Source: Pollenia angustigena
Taxonomy: Eukaryota; Arthropoda; Insecta; Diptera; Polleniidae
Length of the DNA stretch: 64,000 bases
Direction: 5' to 3'
Assembly (NCBI GenBank): GCA_930367215.1
Contig: OV884056.1
Span: forward strand, 86,253,285 to 86,317,284
Shown here: positions 1 through 9,526 of the stretch, one piece after another
Position numbering within the stretch: the first letter of the stretch is position 1
Layout: every line of letters begins with the position of its first letter
Made by a program: the position numbers and the translations under genes
Notes under the pieces: generated by a model
Seen by the model: the letters and a program-made list of their open reading frames with translations, nothing else
The model's database searches: none
What the model was told of the DNA's origin: nothing

Positions 1-330
1 TGAAATTTATGCGGCCCGCAAACCTTTGATAAAAGCAAAATATAAACAAGGCTTTGCCCCGATTTAAAAGATTTTATACGAATTGTTTTGACCATTTTAT
101 TAGTCTTGCGGTCCCATTGCAATTGGTCGTACAATTGAGTTGAATAAATCAGTTGAGCGTTCACCGCACAGGTACGATAACCTTTTTTTTTTTTTTGTAA
201 TAGCTTTGTAGACAGTGCCGTAATTGTTGACGTTTCTGCTAACTACTATGTATATAATTTTTTTAAATGGTCCAACTTTCGCCACAAAAACTGCAACAAC
301 GATAAGGGTGAATACACATATACTTATATT
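1..330. other. AT-rich sequence, nothing assigned
   Basis: No coding signal, TIR pair or tandem repeat was seen here apart from short A/T runs. The open frame on the minus strand (100-285) is low complexity and is not treated as a gene. Confidence 0.5.
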
Positions 331-458
331 TAAATCACCCCTATCGTGAATAAAAATTCCTTGGAAGTTTTTCCCATTTTTACAATTGAATTAACATAGA
401 AAAAATTAAAAAACGGGGAAAACTCCCAAGAAATTTTTATTCACGAGAGGGATGAATA
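331..458. mobile_element. Hairpin MITE, CACCCCTATCGTGAAT family
   Basis: Two arms of about 43 bases (331-375 and 416-458) are imperfect reverse complements around a 40-base AT-rich loop. A 19-base stretch at 335-353 recurs exactly, in reverse orientation, at 51096-51114 in another hairpin, so this is a family. No clear target duplication is visible, so its class is not assigned. Confidence 0.7.
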
Positions 459-528
459 TGTTTATATTTCAAAACTGGTGCGAAATTCTCCGCAGCGTTG
501 AACTCTTTTCAGTTCTGTAGCGGACTTA

Positions 529-653
529 GGCCCCTATTACGGTTTAATTTCTTAATTTTTGTATTATTGTTTCCAACTTTGCTATATTGCGGTGAACAAA
601 AATTACAACTGATCACAACCAGTTGTCTTAATTAATAAACCGTCATAGGGGCC
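529..653. mobile_element. Hairpin MITE with GGCCCCTATTACGG ends
   Basis: The left end GGCCCCTATTACGGTTTA pairs with the right end, whose reverse complement reads GGCCCCTATGACGGTTTA. At 125 bp with near-palindromic ends it is a typical MITE. No convincing target duplication is seen. Confidence 0.7.
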
Positions 654-1330
654 AAAGTTAAAACTTTTTCGTTCCTAAGTTGCTCAAGTCAATGGCTCCA
701 GAAATTGTTCACTTACTCAACCTCCAAACATCTTTTTAAATGTCTTTTTTGACTTGGTTCGCTTCAGCTTTGAGCCCTCCGTATTTCGTTGGAATAAGAC
801 GAAATGTCCAAACATTTATACTAGAGAATTTTTATCTTGGGACCAAAAATAAAATTCTATTAAAAGCAACTAATCATAAATTACATTAGAATGTAAAAGT
901 TCTAATTACTTTTATATCGCATTTCCAAAATTCTCTAAGTATGTATTCTATTTTTTTTTTTTTTTTACAAAACAGGTGAGACGTTTTTTAAGATGAGAAT
1001 TATCCATTTTCATACGAACTTCTTTTTGAGTGCATCTATTTTTAGCCAAAATTTATTATAAAGTTAAATCAAAAAAACTATCTAGGTATTCATCCAAATT
1101 TTTAAAATAAAGCTAAAAAATACTAAAAAAAAAAAACTTTTATTAAAATGCTTAATACTACACTAAAAACATTTTATTAGAATGCTAATTGAAAATTTTG
1201 CAGATAAAACGAAATTTTTGTTTCTAAATTTAACTGCAAAAATGCCTAAATGGTCACACTGTGTAGAACATTTTAGTTACATTTTCTGAACATTTAGCAA
1301 CACTGAAATAAATTAATCTCTTTTCATAAT
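654..1330. other. AT-rich spacer
   Basis: Homopolymer A/T tracts (for example 950-967) and no recognisable gene or paired termini. The last 8 bases (1323-1330, TTCATAAT) are the left target duplication of the next element. Confidence 0.5.
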
Positions 1331-2279
1331 CAGCGTTGCCACGATCAAAAAAAATTTCTAACCAAAATGTAAAAATAAAGTAACCAAAAGCGAAGAAAAG
1401 TAACCAAAATTATTTTGTATCAAAAGTACTTTTTTATTCGCACTTCTGTTTAAAAATTGTGTGCTTAAAGAAGAAATAGTGTTTGTTTGTATCTTGTAGG
1501 CTCATAAAACGCTGGATCGATATTTTTTTAAAGTGTTGACAGTATATTACAGATTGTCGGGAACGAATAATTAATTTTTTCGAAATTTTTTAGTGGAAGT
1601 GGCTCCCTATACAAACTTAAAACTTATTTTTGTCAATTTTAAAAAATGTTTGAACTAGAGCTTCAACCTTTTTTATAGGGAGCTCTCACAAGTAAAACTT
1701 TATAAGTCTTCCTTACTGACAAGATTCTTCCTTTTTCTTCTTTGAACATGAATTGGGGTTCAAATGATTTATGTCATGTTGACGACATGTGCTTTTTTGA
1801 TATTAAAAACAATAACAAAATTAAACAACGAATGAAAAAGCAAAACGTAGACAGTACATGCATCTGTGTACTCGTTTATTTTGCCCTCGTCCCTCTCGCC
1901 TATAAAGTAGCAATATTGTCAATAAGACATGAGCCGTGTGAACTCAGGCTTATCAACCTTTAACCTCTTCGTTTCTCTAGAAGTGTTTCAGATAGACCTA
2001 TAAAGCATTAAGAATAGCAGAAAACAGCCATCTACACTTCAAAATATATACCTTATGTGGTTGAGTTGATAGTCCGTTAAAGTTTAAGCTTCTAAAAATA
2101 TAATATTTAAAAATATGAAATATGTATTGTTTTTAGATACATTATCATCTTGTTCCAAAACAAAAAATTGGTTATTTTTGTGTTGAACAAAAGTAACCAA
2201 AATGGAAAAAAGTACACAAGTACACATTGGAAAATAAAGTAACCAATTTTGGTTAAAAGTAACCAAAACGGCAACGCTG
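1331..2279. mobile_element. hAT-type non-autonomous element, 949 bp
   Basis: The ends are CAGCGTTGCC and GGCAACGCTG, perfect 10-base TIRs that match the CANNG style of hAT termini. The element is flanked by a perfect 8-bp duplication TTCATAAT (1323-1330 and 2280-2287), the length hAT transposases make. Subterminal AGTAACCAAAA motifs recur near both ends (for example about 1380, 1405, 2200, 2240 and 2260), as expected of transposase-binding repeats. The interior has only a 73-codon frame (1742-1963) with no recognisable motif, so the element depends on transposase supplied in trans. Boundaries are seen directly; the superfamily is inferred. Confidence 0.85.
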
Positions 2280-2287
2280 TTCATAAT

Positions 2288-3130
2288 TCGTTAAACAAAA
2301 AGAGAACAAATGAAAAAGTTGAATAGAAAATCTAAATAAACGATATCAGAAACTAAAAAAAAAGAGTAGAAAAAACATATTGTACAAAAATAAAAACCTA
2401 CGACACGTATGAGGAATGGGAATTTTTTTCTATATAATAAACGAGAATTTTGTTAATTCGTCTTATTATTTAAAAAGCAACAATAACACACTAACACGAT
2501 AACAGATAGTTTTATTTTATTCTTTTTTGTTACGTTTTAATCATTATCTCCACAAAATACAAAATCATAAGAGTACTTTTAGTTTGTATTGGCCAATAAG
2601 GCGCGAAATATGAAGATACATTTGTAATGGTTAATTCAAATTACATATTTTTAAAATATTTTCTTATAAAATTAACACTGTTTGATTTTGACGTTTCTAA
2701 TTTGATTATTTACTAATGTTAACCCCTTAAACAAAGTGACACGTTTTTCTTCTCTACTTTTTTCTCGTTTTTCTGAATTTTTTTTTAGGAAATTAAGCAC
2801 TTTTTTAGTTGTAAATTAATAAGTATTTGATGCAAATTTTTAGTAAAATAATAAATTTTATTTCATTTTTTATACGTGCTTTTAAAAAACCGAGCTAAAC
2901 TTCAACTGAAGCTCCCTCCTCTACAAAAAATATTTTCACTTGCACCGACCGATAACATGCTCGTACCGAACTATAATATATTTATTGTATTGTTCACATT
3001 TACTCTCTTTCAAACTCATTCATTCTCTTTTTTCACAGTGTACTTAAAACGTACACAACAGGGATGGAAAAGTAAATACAGTAGTATAGTTTTTGTGTAA
3101 TTATAAATCTTGCTAACAATTAAATTTTTA
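2288..3130. other. AT-rich spacer, no feature found
   Basis: No paired ends, tandem array or credible reading frame. The 74-codon frame at 2876-3100 has no motif and no supporting context. Confidence 0.5.
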
Positions 3131-3139
3131 ATAAAAACA

Positions 3140-3300
3140 TGTAAAATCAACCTGTCCCTAATGAGGGTCGAATCCCCGCGTGGCCCCGGTCAGTCAAGAA
3201 TGAAAAATTATGAATACATTTTAATTCATTTCATATTGTAAAATTCCTTTTTTCATAAAAATAATTTAATGAAAATTAAATTTAGTGCACTTTAAAGCCT
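3140..3300 (+). mobile_element. tRNA-related SINE-like repeat, copy 1
   Basis: A B-box-like GGGTCGAATCCCC lies at 3165-3177, followed by GGTCAGTCAAGAATG and a block ending TAAAATTCC...TTCATAAAAATAATTTAA. The whole block recurs at 4940-5290. No clear A box is visible, so the head is truncated or diverged. Class inferred from the B box and the paralogue. Confidence 0.6.
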
Positions 3301-3311
3301 AACTATAATAT

Positions 3312-3928
3312 CCCAGCAAAAACTTACATTGCAAAGTAATGAGTTAAAAAGCTAATATAACGACTCTTCACTACTTATACATTGGCATTTTAACTCATTA
3401 TTTTAACACGGTGATGTCATTGGAGGCAAGTACTTACCTCCCTCGCTTACAAATAGGGAGTTAAAAAGTTATTACTCCGATGTCACCAAAATTACAACTA
3501 ACATTGAATGACTTTAAAAAAAATTTTTTTTTGTTACTTTTGTTTTATTATTTTTTTTTTCTATTTTTTCTTATTTTATTTTACTTTATTTTTTTTTCTA
3601 TTTTTTCTTATTTTATTTTACTTTGTTTTATTTTTTATTTTGTCTCTGGTGGGATTCGATCCGCCAACCTCGGTGCTGATAGACTAGCTCACTACCAGCT
3701 AGTCTACCGGGGCAGTGTAGTTTTTGTATAAAAAAACGTTGTTTTACTCAATTAAGAGCGTAAATATGAGATTAAATTATTGTAGGCAACTACTTACCAC
3801 CCTCGCTTACAAATAGGGAGTTAAATAAGTCATTACCAAACTACTTCTATGTAATGAAGATGGTATGTAGTAGTCATTGAAAAGTAAGTTGTTCAGTAAT
3901 GGCATGTCATTACCAAGTTTTTGCTGGG
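3312..3928. mobile_element. TIR element with CCCAGCAAAAACTT ends, hosting a SINE
   Basis: The left end CCCAGCAAAAACTT and right end AAGTTTTTGCTGGG are perfect inverted repeats. Inside, a roughly 50-base block containing ACTTACC and CCCTCGCTTACAAATAGGG occurs at about 3425-3475 and again at 3785-3835. Between the two blocks lies a tRNA-headed SINE unit (3510-3783). The repeated blocks could be an internal duplication or a very long insertion duplication. Target-duplication length is unclear (AT at most). Confidence 0.7.
3510..3783 (-). mobile_element. tRNA-headed SINE (copy a) with conserved 5' leader
   Basis: Read on the minus strand, the tRNA-like head (3642-3713) begins GCCCCGGTAGACTAGCTGGT, has a B-box-like GGATCGAATCCC and ends at CCAGAGAC. 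It is followed by an A-rich tail with AAATAAAGTAAAATAAAAT repeats. About 65 bases upstream of the head (3714-3783, with CGCTCTTAATTGAGT) are shared with the copy at 29203-29430, so the mobile unit appears longer than the tRNA head. It is not a functional tRNA gene: the acceptor stem does not pair and the sequence is part of a repeat. Confidence 0.75.
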
Positions 3929-3954
3929 ATGCTACTGTCGAAATTAACAAAAGA

Positions 3955-4336
3955 AATTTAAAAGATTCTGTTAGCCGTGCTTAATTCCCAATTTGTATTC
4001 TTGATAAAAACACTGAAATTTATTGTTGAAGGGATAAGCTATTCCTATGCGCAATTCACTGGTTGCTTAGGCCAGATCGTCAGGAAACTTCATCCAAAGA
4101 TTTTTTAAAAACTAAAGATATTTAACAAACAAAACTGTAAAGCGAATACGAATAATAGGCAACAGCTTTACTTGTAACAATATCAAAGCTTAAACAAAAA
4201 CAACAACAATAAACAGTGAGTTTATCCATTGAAATGCGCATAGGAATAGCTTATCCCTTCAACAATAAATTTCAGTGTTTTTATCAAGAATAAAAAATTG
4301 GGAATTAAGCATGACTAACAGAATCTTTTAAATTAA
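3955..4336. mobile_element. Long-arm hairpin element, GGGATAAGCTATTCC family
   Basis: Arms of about 100 bases (3955-4053 and 4235-4336) are near-perfect reverse complements, reading CTTAATTCCCAA...ATGCGCA outward to inward, around a 180-base loop. Related sequence occurs at 62985-63228 (inverted, including loop sequence with TCTTTGGATGAAGTTTCCT) and a fragment at about 50520-50575. This is a multi-copy foldback MITE family with no visible coding capacity. Confidence 0.8.
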
Positions 4337-4900
4337 AATTTTGTATTCCCAAAAATTGCTTTAATAATTAACAAAAAAAAAATTAAAAACATTTAAAAAA
4401 AACAAAAAAAAAAAAATAAATCAAAAAATATATTATTCCGTACGGAAAGTGCGATCTGTTTTGCACTTTGCTTAAGCAAATGCCAGTTTCATAAAATAAA
4501 CCAAAAAGTTTCCTTAAATTTAATATGGCTCGACACATACGAATTACATGTACTAGCACAATTGCTAAAGCCAACTTAAGCATATTATAGTTTGACCTTT
4601 AGCCTGATTAAAATATGAAAATTTTGATTATTTTACGATTATTTACGAACATTAAGCCATTGTTGCCAAAAATGAATATTAAAGGTGTGGTTTAAAAGCC
4701 ACAATACTAATTATTGTTAACAGCTAAAGCACAGGCTCTATTTTTACATTTGTTCTTCAAGTTGTGCTGAAAAAGTTCAAAAAGAAAAACAAAAAACAGA
4801 AAAATGTACTTTGGACTTCAATTCTTGACAAAAAATTTGAAGAACAGAAGTAAGAAAGAACATGTTTGAGACTGCCAGCTGTCGTCCATGGCGGTGAGTG
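4337..4900. other. AT-rich spacer with a short repeat shared with 5286-5310
   Basis: The phrase TTTAGCCTGATTAAAATATG at about 4600 recurs at about 5287, next to the end of SINE-like copy 2. It may be the 3' end of another truncated copy. Nothing else was recognised. Confidence 0.45.
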
Positions 4901-4939
4901 TTAAACGACAAATATTTCTGCAAAGATAGTGTGTTTACT

Positions 4940-5340
4940 ATCGAAACATGTCAAATCAACTTAACCGTGAACGTGGGTTCGATTCCCCGGTCAGTCAAGA
5001 ACGATTTGAATTTGTTTAATGTTGTAAAATTCCTTTCTTCATAAAAATAATTTACAGGCCTGTTCTGCAAATCACTTTTACTCAAATCACGTAATTTCAA
5101 ATCACATGTGCCTACTAAAATCACACGTGTGAGTTTTGTGGGTTTTGGTGTGAAATTCAATTGCCGAAAGCACACCTAGAAACACAAAAACGGTTGATTT
5201 TCAGAACACCACAAAATCACACGTGTGATTTCAAAAACACGTGATTTTCAGAAGAGGCCCGTTAATCAAAATTAAATTTAATGAACTTTAGCCTGATTAA
5301 AATATGAACATTTGGATTAATAACCAGAAATAGTTCAAGA
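4940..5340 (+). mobile_element. tRNA-related SINE-like repeat, copy 2, split by a MITE
   Basis: A canonical B box, GGTTCGATTCC, lies at 4976-4986, followed by GGTCAGTCAAGAACG and the block TAAAATTCCTTTCTTCATAA that is also in copy 1 (3140-3300). The repeat is interrupted at 5055 by a 207-bp MITE and resumes with ATCAAAATTAAATTTAATG at 5265. Copy 1 supplies the uninterrupted version. Confidence 0.65.
5055..5261. mobile_element. PIF/Harbinger-type MITE, 207 bp, TTA target duplication
   Basis: The ends are CAGGCCTGTTCTG and, reverse complemented, CGGGCCTCTTCTG. TTA flanks both sides (5052-5054 and 5262-5264). The SINE-like paralogue at 3140-3300 carries the same site uninterrupted with a single copy of the target, which independently supports the boundaries. 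The interior has ACACGTGTGA-type short inverted repeats. TIRs starting GGGCCT and a 3-bp TWA target are PIF/Harbinger traits, shared with the element at 60768-60977. Confidence 0.8.
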
Positions 5341-5419
5341 AAATACCCATAGTACTAATTAAAATTGACTTTTTAATATCCTTAATAAAGAGGATATTTG
5401 CATATTCAACTTGAATTTA

Positions 5420-5581
5420 ATGGGTCGATTACGGATACCAACACAACTTTAGTTGCGTTGCCAGCAGCGAAATTATGGAATTTTTTTTTTTTTTTTCATT
5501 TTACATTTTAACATGAGCGGCCTTGCCTGATTTTGCTGCTGGCAACTCAACTTCAGTTCATTCGTCATCCGTAATTGACCA
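5420..5581. mobile_element. Hairpin MITE, GTCGATTACGGAT ends
   Basis: The left arm contains TGGGTCGATTACGGAT and TTGCCAGCAGC. The right arm, reverse complemented, contains TGGTCAATTACGGAT and TTGCCAGCAGC. The loop includes a T run at about 5480-5497. No target duplication could be fixed. Confidence 0.65.
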
Positions 5582-6226
5582 GTAAGTTTAAATTAACAAA
5601 ACTCAAGTAGTGTAAGCGATTATTAATATTTAGAATTAAAAGAATTAACAAAATAAACATCTGGCTTTTGCGCAGACCTAATGAAATGAACCTTTATTTG
5701 TTGACATTTCAATTGCCAAATGTCAAAACACTTTGTTTAGTGAGTTGTGTTTTGCTCACTTAACACACTTGTGACAATGTTGCGTTTTAGGCCCTAAATT
5801 TGTAAAACTGAAACTTATATTGAAAGCAAAAACAAAATCGAAAATATTTTATTATTTTGTTTTCTATAGAAATGTATATTGAATTTTTTTTAATTTTTAA
5901 CTAAATTAAAATTTTGTATGGATAATTGAGCTCAAAAATTACATTTATAGTACATATTAATTTTTAAAATTAATATTAAAGATTTTTGTTAAGATAGACT
6001 ATTCTCAAATCCGTTTGAACAAAAACTGAAGTGGAAATAGAACTCATTTGCGAACTTGAAGTATTTCTGCGCCGTTTTATTCAAATTTTAATTGAACATG
6101 TCATTGCGCCAGTAAACAAGAGGATCTACGTCTCTAGAAGTATTAGGAAATCTAAGGTATCTTTCGATTTTTTCTTTAGCAAACCCACAGCTTTTTAAAA
6201 TTTTTTCACAAACTCCCCAAAGGCCA
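5582..6226. other. AT-rich spacer, nothing assigned
   Basis: No gene or paired termini were found. Confidence 0.45.
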
Positions 6227-6459
6227 GGGGGCAAATTATGGCAGTCGTGATCGAATACTTTTTCGATACGAAAGCAATTTTATTTCTAATTCTTTCTGTC
6301 CATACTGAACGGATCGAAATTATTTTTTTAGTGTTGTAAAGCATTTATTTGTGTTTTCACAGCACTGAAATAATAATTACGATTCGTTCAGTATTGACTG
6401 AAATAAAATTGCTTTCGAATCGAAACAGTATTCGATCACGACTGCCATAATTTGGCCCC
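6227..6459. mobile_element. Hairpin MITE, GGGGGCAAATTATGGCAGTC family, copy 1
   Basis: Left end GGGGGCAAATTATGGCAGTC and right end GACTGCCATAATTTGGCCCC are nearly perfect inverted repeats of about 40 bases that extend through GATCGAATA. A second copy, about 90% identical by eye, lies at 43461-43692 inside a different MITE. No coding capacity. Confidence 0.8.
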
Positions 6460-7598
6460 AGTTCTAGTAAACTTATCAGAACTTTTTCTAGAAATGCAGA
6501 GTTAATGTTAATTGGTACTTTACAAAATACATACTAGTCTTGTGTGATAGTGTAAAGTACCCTTAAGTAGATCAGTAAGGAATTTTTTTTTTTGATACGA
6601 TTAAAGTTTATTGTCTTTGAAATTTGGAGCTTTGAATCGAAAGTCAGGAATTGTAAATAAAAGGTAGTTTTCATTACTCTTTAAAACCTTAAATCTTTAT
6701 TAGGTATAATAATGTTTTGTATACCTATGTTAATGTCAGTTACAGAGCAGATGTCTCATCATACATCTCGCAGAATCTGCATTGTATGTTTGTAAATGAT
6801 AGTATCTGAGCCCAAAGTGCCCAGTGAATTGCCCAATAAGTACCCTTAGTTCATTTACAAATATAAAAGTTTTTGTATTCTTGAATGTACCTACATACTA
6901 CTAAGTATTAAACAATTTATAATAAAGATATTAAAGAAATTTGTTTATTTTCCATCTCTGGTATACAAAAGTCAAAATTTAAAAATGTTTTCTCGCGGTT
7001 CGGCTCTCTTTTTTATTATTGCTTTTTGCTGCTTGAAACCACACATGATTAAAAATAAAAAATTATATTTATATTAATACAATATTGCTGTTGAATATTT
7101 TCGACCGAAAACGAAAAATACAAAAAAAAAAAAAAAAAACAAATATATAATAACATGAGAAACAACACACGCTCTTATGAAATAAATTTTAGTCTATTAT
7201 AAAATAATATTAAAATAAAAATAAAACAAATAACAAACTGCCAAGGCAAACACACTGCGTGTGTGTAAGTTGCCGCATACAAAAACAAATAAAAAATTTG
7301 TTTTTAGAAAAAAGCATTTTAAAAAAATTTGTTGCGGTTGCATTTAATTTTAAAAAAAAAAAAAAAAAACAAATAATGAAAATAAATTTAAAATAATGTT
7401 AAATGTACATGTTTGTTTAAAATAACAAAAAAAAAATAATAATAAAAAATAAAGAACAGAACAAGACAACTAAAAAATAAATAATTAAAAAACTTCACAA
7501 CAGTTTAACAAAAAAATGTTTGGACAAATTAAGGGATGTTGCGATTAGAGTAAAACTTTAACAGGTGGTCATGCGTTTTCAGTTGGAAAACTCTAATA
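6460..7598. other. AT-rich spacer with poly-A and ATAAAA tracts
   Basis: Long A runs (7119-7139 and 7354-7370) and AT-rich simple sequence. No gene or element was recognised. Confidence 0.45.
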
Positions 7599-7823
7599 CA
7601 GTGGTATCCCGGTTTAACGAATTATATATTGTCAGGCCCTTTCGTTATATCCCGAAATTTTTTTAATACATTTTTCTTAATAAAACAAAGTAAATTCGTT
7701 TATTTCCATTCATAACACAAACAAAAAATAAATACTTCATATCAGTTTCAATTAAATGAGTACATAGTGGAGAACAAAACTAATAATAATGAACTTAAAA
7801 AACGTAAAACATAGTCAAGTTAT

Positions 7824-8023
7824 TTAAAATAATCCTTTAAATTTGTCTGTTTTTGATATTGTTTTCATCGCCCATTTAATACACTGTTCAAAGTGCTTTA
7901 TTGCATCCGAATGTTTCACTTTCATTCCAGTTTCTAGAGTAGGCTCGTTTTCTTCATTTTTATCACTTTCATCACCTTCACAGTTTATGGGATCACCATG
8001 ATTTTCAGTGACCCATTCGTTAA
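7824..8023 (-). pseudogene. pogo/Tigger transposase, C-terminal fragment
   Basis: Read on the minus strand, about 66 codons end at a TAA stop (7824-7826). The peptide begins with an LNEWV stretch, passes through a GDESDKNEE acidic segment and ends with a helix-like segment containing HSDAIKHFEQCIKW. An acidic linker followed by a short helix near the C terminus is typical of pogo/Tigger/jerky-type transposases. The catalytic DDE core is absent. A TAA-flanked MITE enters at the upstream edge, and excluding it and one TAA lets the frame run a few codons further before a stop. Family assignment combines this with the flanking TIRs. Confidence 0.6.
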
Positions 8024-8340
8024 GTCTACTTTCACACGTTTCATCTTTTGATGCTCAACTTCTTTTCAATTCCCTTTTAAAGATGCCAACATAATCACAC
8101 GCAGCAATCGGTTTCAACTTTTTTCGGTTCAAAACAACAAAAATTTCATTAACAGCGAATCAAAGAGAAAAAGAAAAGAAAAAAATTACATGCAGCCATT
8201 GCTGGCATATACCAACGAATAAAAACACAAAGCGTACTGACCGAGTACAGGCATCTCTGTACTAACCCCCTTTCTTCTTTCTTCTCTCACCTAAAAACAT
8301 AAGAGTTGAGCATCAAAAGATGAAACGTGTGAAAGTAGAC
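8024..8340. mobile_element. PIF/Harbinger-type MITE, GTCTACTTTCACACG family, copy 1
   Basis: Left end GTCTACTTTCACACGTTTCA and right end TGAAACGTGTGAAAGTAGAC are perfect, continuing through TCTTTTGATGCTCAACT. TAA flanks both ends (8021-8023 and 8341-8343). It lies inside the pogo-like element and splits its transposase tail. A second copy with the opposite interior orientation is at 10842-11159; a third, diverged and interrupted copy is at about 40061-41060. Confidence 0.85.
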
Positions 8341-8630
8341 TAATATCGTCCGCTGTTTAATTAAACTTAATATTTCAAAGGTACTTCTCTTAACTCGTTG
8401 TTTTCAGTAAAATCGCTCTTAAAGTATGGTAAAAATGTATACAAAAACAAAAGAGAAAGGATGCATTCATTCTATTTTGTTTTTTCAAATTTTTTTGTAA
8501 AAATTCGTTATATAGAGTACAAATTTTGCTGTTTGTTTGTAATATAAGGTACTAAATGGAAAAAATATGGCCGTACGTTAAATCGCGAATTCGTTAAACT
8601 GAGTATACGTTAAACCGGGATACCACTGTA

Positions 8631-9517
8631 TATGCTTTAAAAATTCTACGTATTTTTTGAGTACTCGATACTTAAAAGTAGTTACTCAATATACTTTTAG
8701 AGTTGTAATTTTTGGTAATATGCATAATATTGCAACCATGATTTGAACGCTTTTAAAAGTAACTACAGGAAGAAATTTAAGTAAAAAGTTAAAAAGTATT
8801 TAATGCACAGAGTGTGATACGAAGTGAAATTAAACAAGCAATAGGGATCTATTCGGCTATGTCGAAACTTACAAACCCTTCACCATGGTGCGATAAGAAC
8901 AGCAAATCATATAAATGAATACCGCCCACTTTTTGTATTGATATCGAAGCTATTTGTACTAAATTTTTTAACTTTTATTGTTACTGATCTATTTTGTATT
9001 TATATGGAAGGTGTCATGCCCATTAATTTAAAAAAAAAAAAACCGCTTTTTGACGGATAATCCTGCTATGTGTACCAAATTTAGAACAATTTTCTCCTAC
9101 CGTTCTCCAGATATAAAGAAATATATTTTGAGCCACCCCGACTTCGCCAATCCCTCCCACTATTTGCCAGATGTCATGTATTGACACAGAAAATACTTAT
9201 ACCAAACTTAGAAACTTTTGCTTCTACGACTCTCCATATACAGAAATAAATTTTTTTAAATTTATAGGATGTACCAATCCCACTTCTCCAATCCCGCCTA
9301 TTTTTACAAGAGGTTGTTTATAAATTACCAAGTTATGTGTACCAAATTTAGAAATAAATCTATTTTGTGCCAAGCCCACTTCTCCAATCCCGCACACATT
9401 GTTTCGGATGTTGTATATTGATAACCAAATTGATTAAAGTAATTAATAATTAAATTTTCCACTTATTTTATTCTTTTTCTCAAAAACGTTAAAGTATAGA
9501 GTAGTGTTGAGTCAATA
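8631..9517. repeat. Diverged non-coding tandem-like repeat
   Basis: From about 8920 to 9440, phrases such as TGTGTACCAAATTTAGAA, CCACTTCTCCAATCCCGC and GATGTCATGTATTGA recur three to four times at irregular 100-150 base spacing. This resembles the diverged tandem modules seen at 45757-46185. The class of the parent repeat is unknown. Confidence 0.5.
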
Positions 9518-9526
9518 CTTTAAAAG

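Larger units (their letters stand above)
7599..8628 (-). mobile_element. pogo/Tigger-like DNA transposon remnant, TA target
   Basis: The ends are CAGTGGTATCCCGGTTTAAC and its near-exact inverse GTTAAACCGGGATACCACTG, flanked by TA (7597-7598 and 8629-8630). CAGT...CGGTTTAACG is the Tigger/pogo style of TIR. The interior holds the C-terminal end of a transposase on the minus strand (7824-8023), split by a 317-bp MITE (8024-8340). At about 710 bp without the insertion it is far shorter than an autonomous Tigger, so most of the transposase has been deleted. Confidence 0.8.

Noticed and set aside
3642..3713. tRNA-like sequences here and at 29270, 38943 and 51504 as genuine tRNA genes
   Set aside because: The 5' and 3' ends do not pair as an acceptor stem, the copies share non-tRNA bodies or A-rich tails, and they behave as dispersed SINEs.
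3312..3928. Long 50-base direct repeats flanking the SINE as LTRs or a target duplication
   Set aside because: They differ at several positions and do not abut the SINE ends on the tail side, so an internal duplication of the host element is at least as likely.
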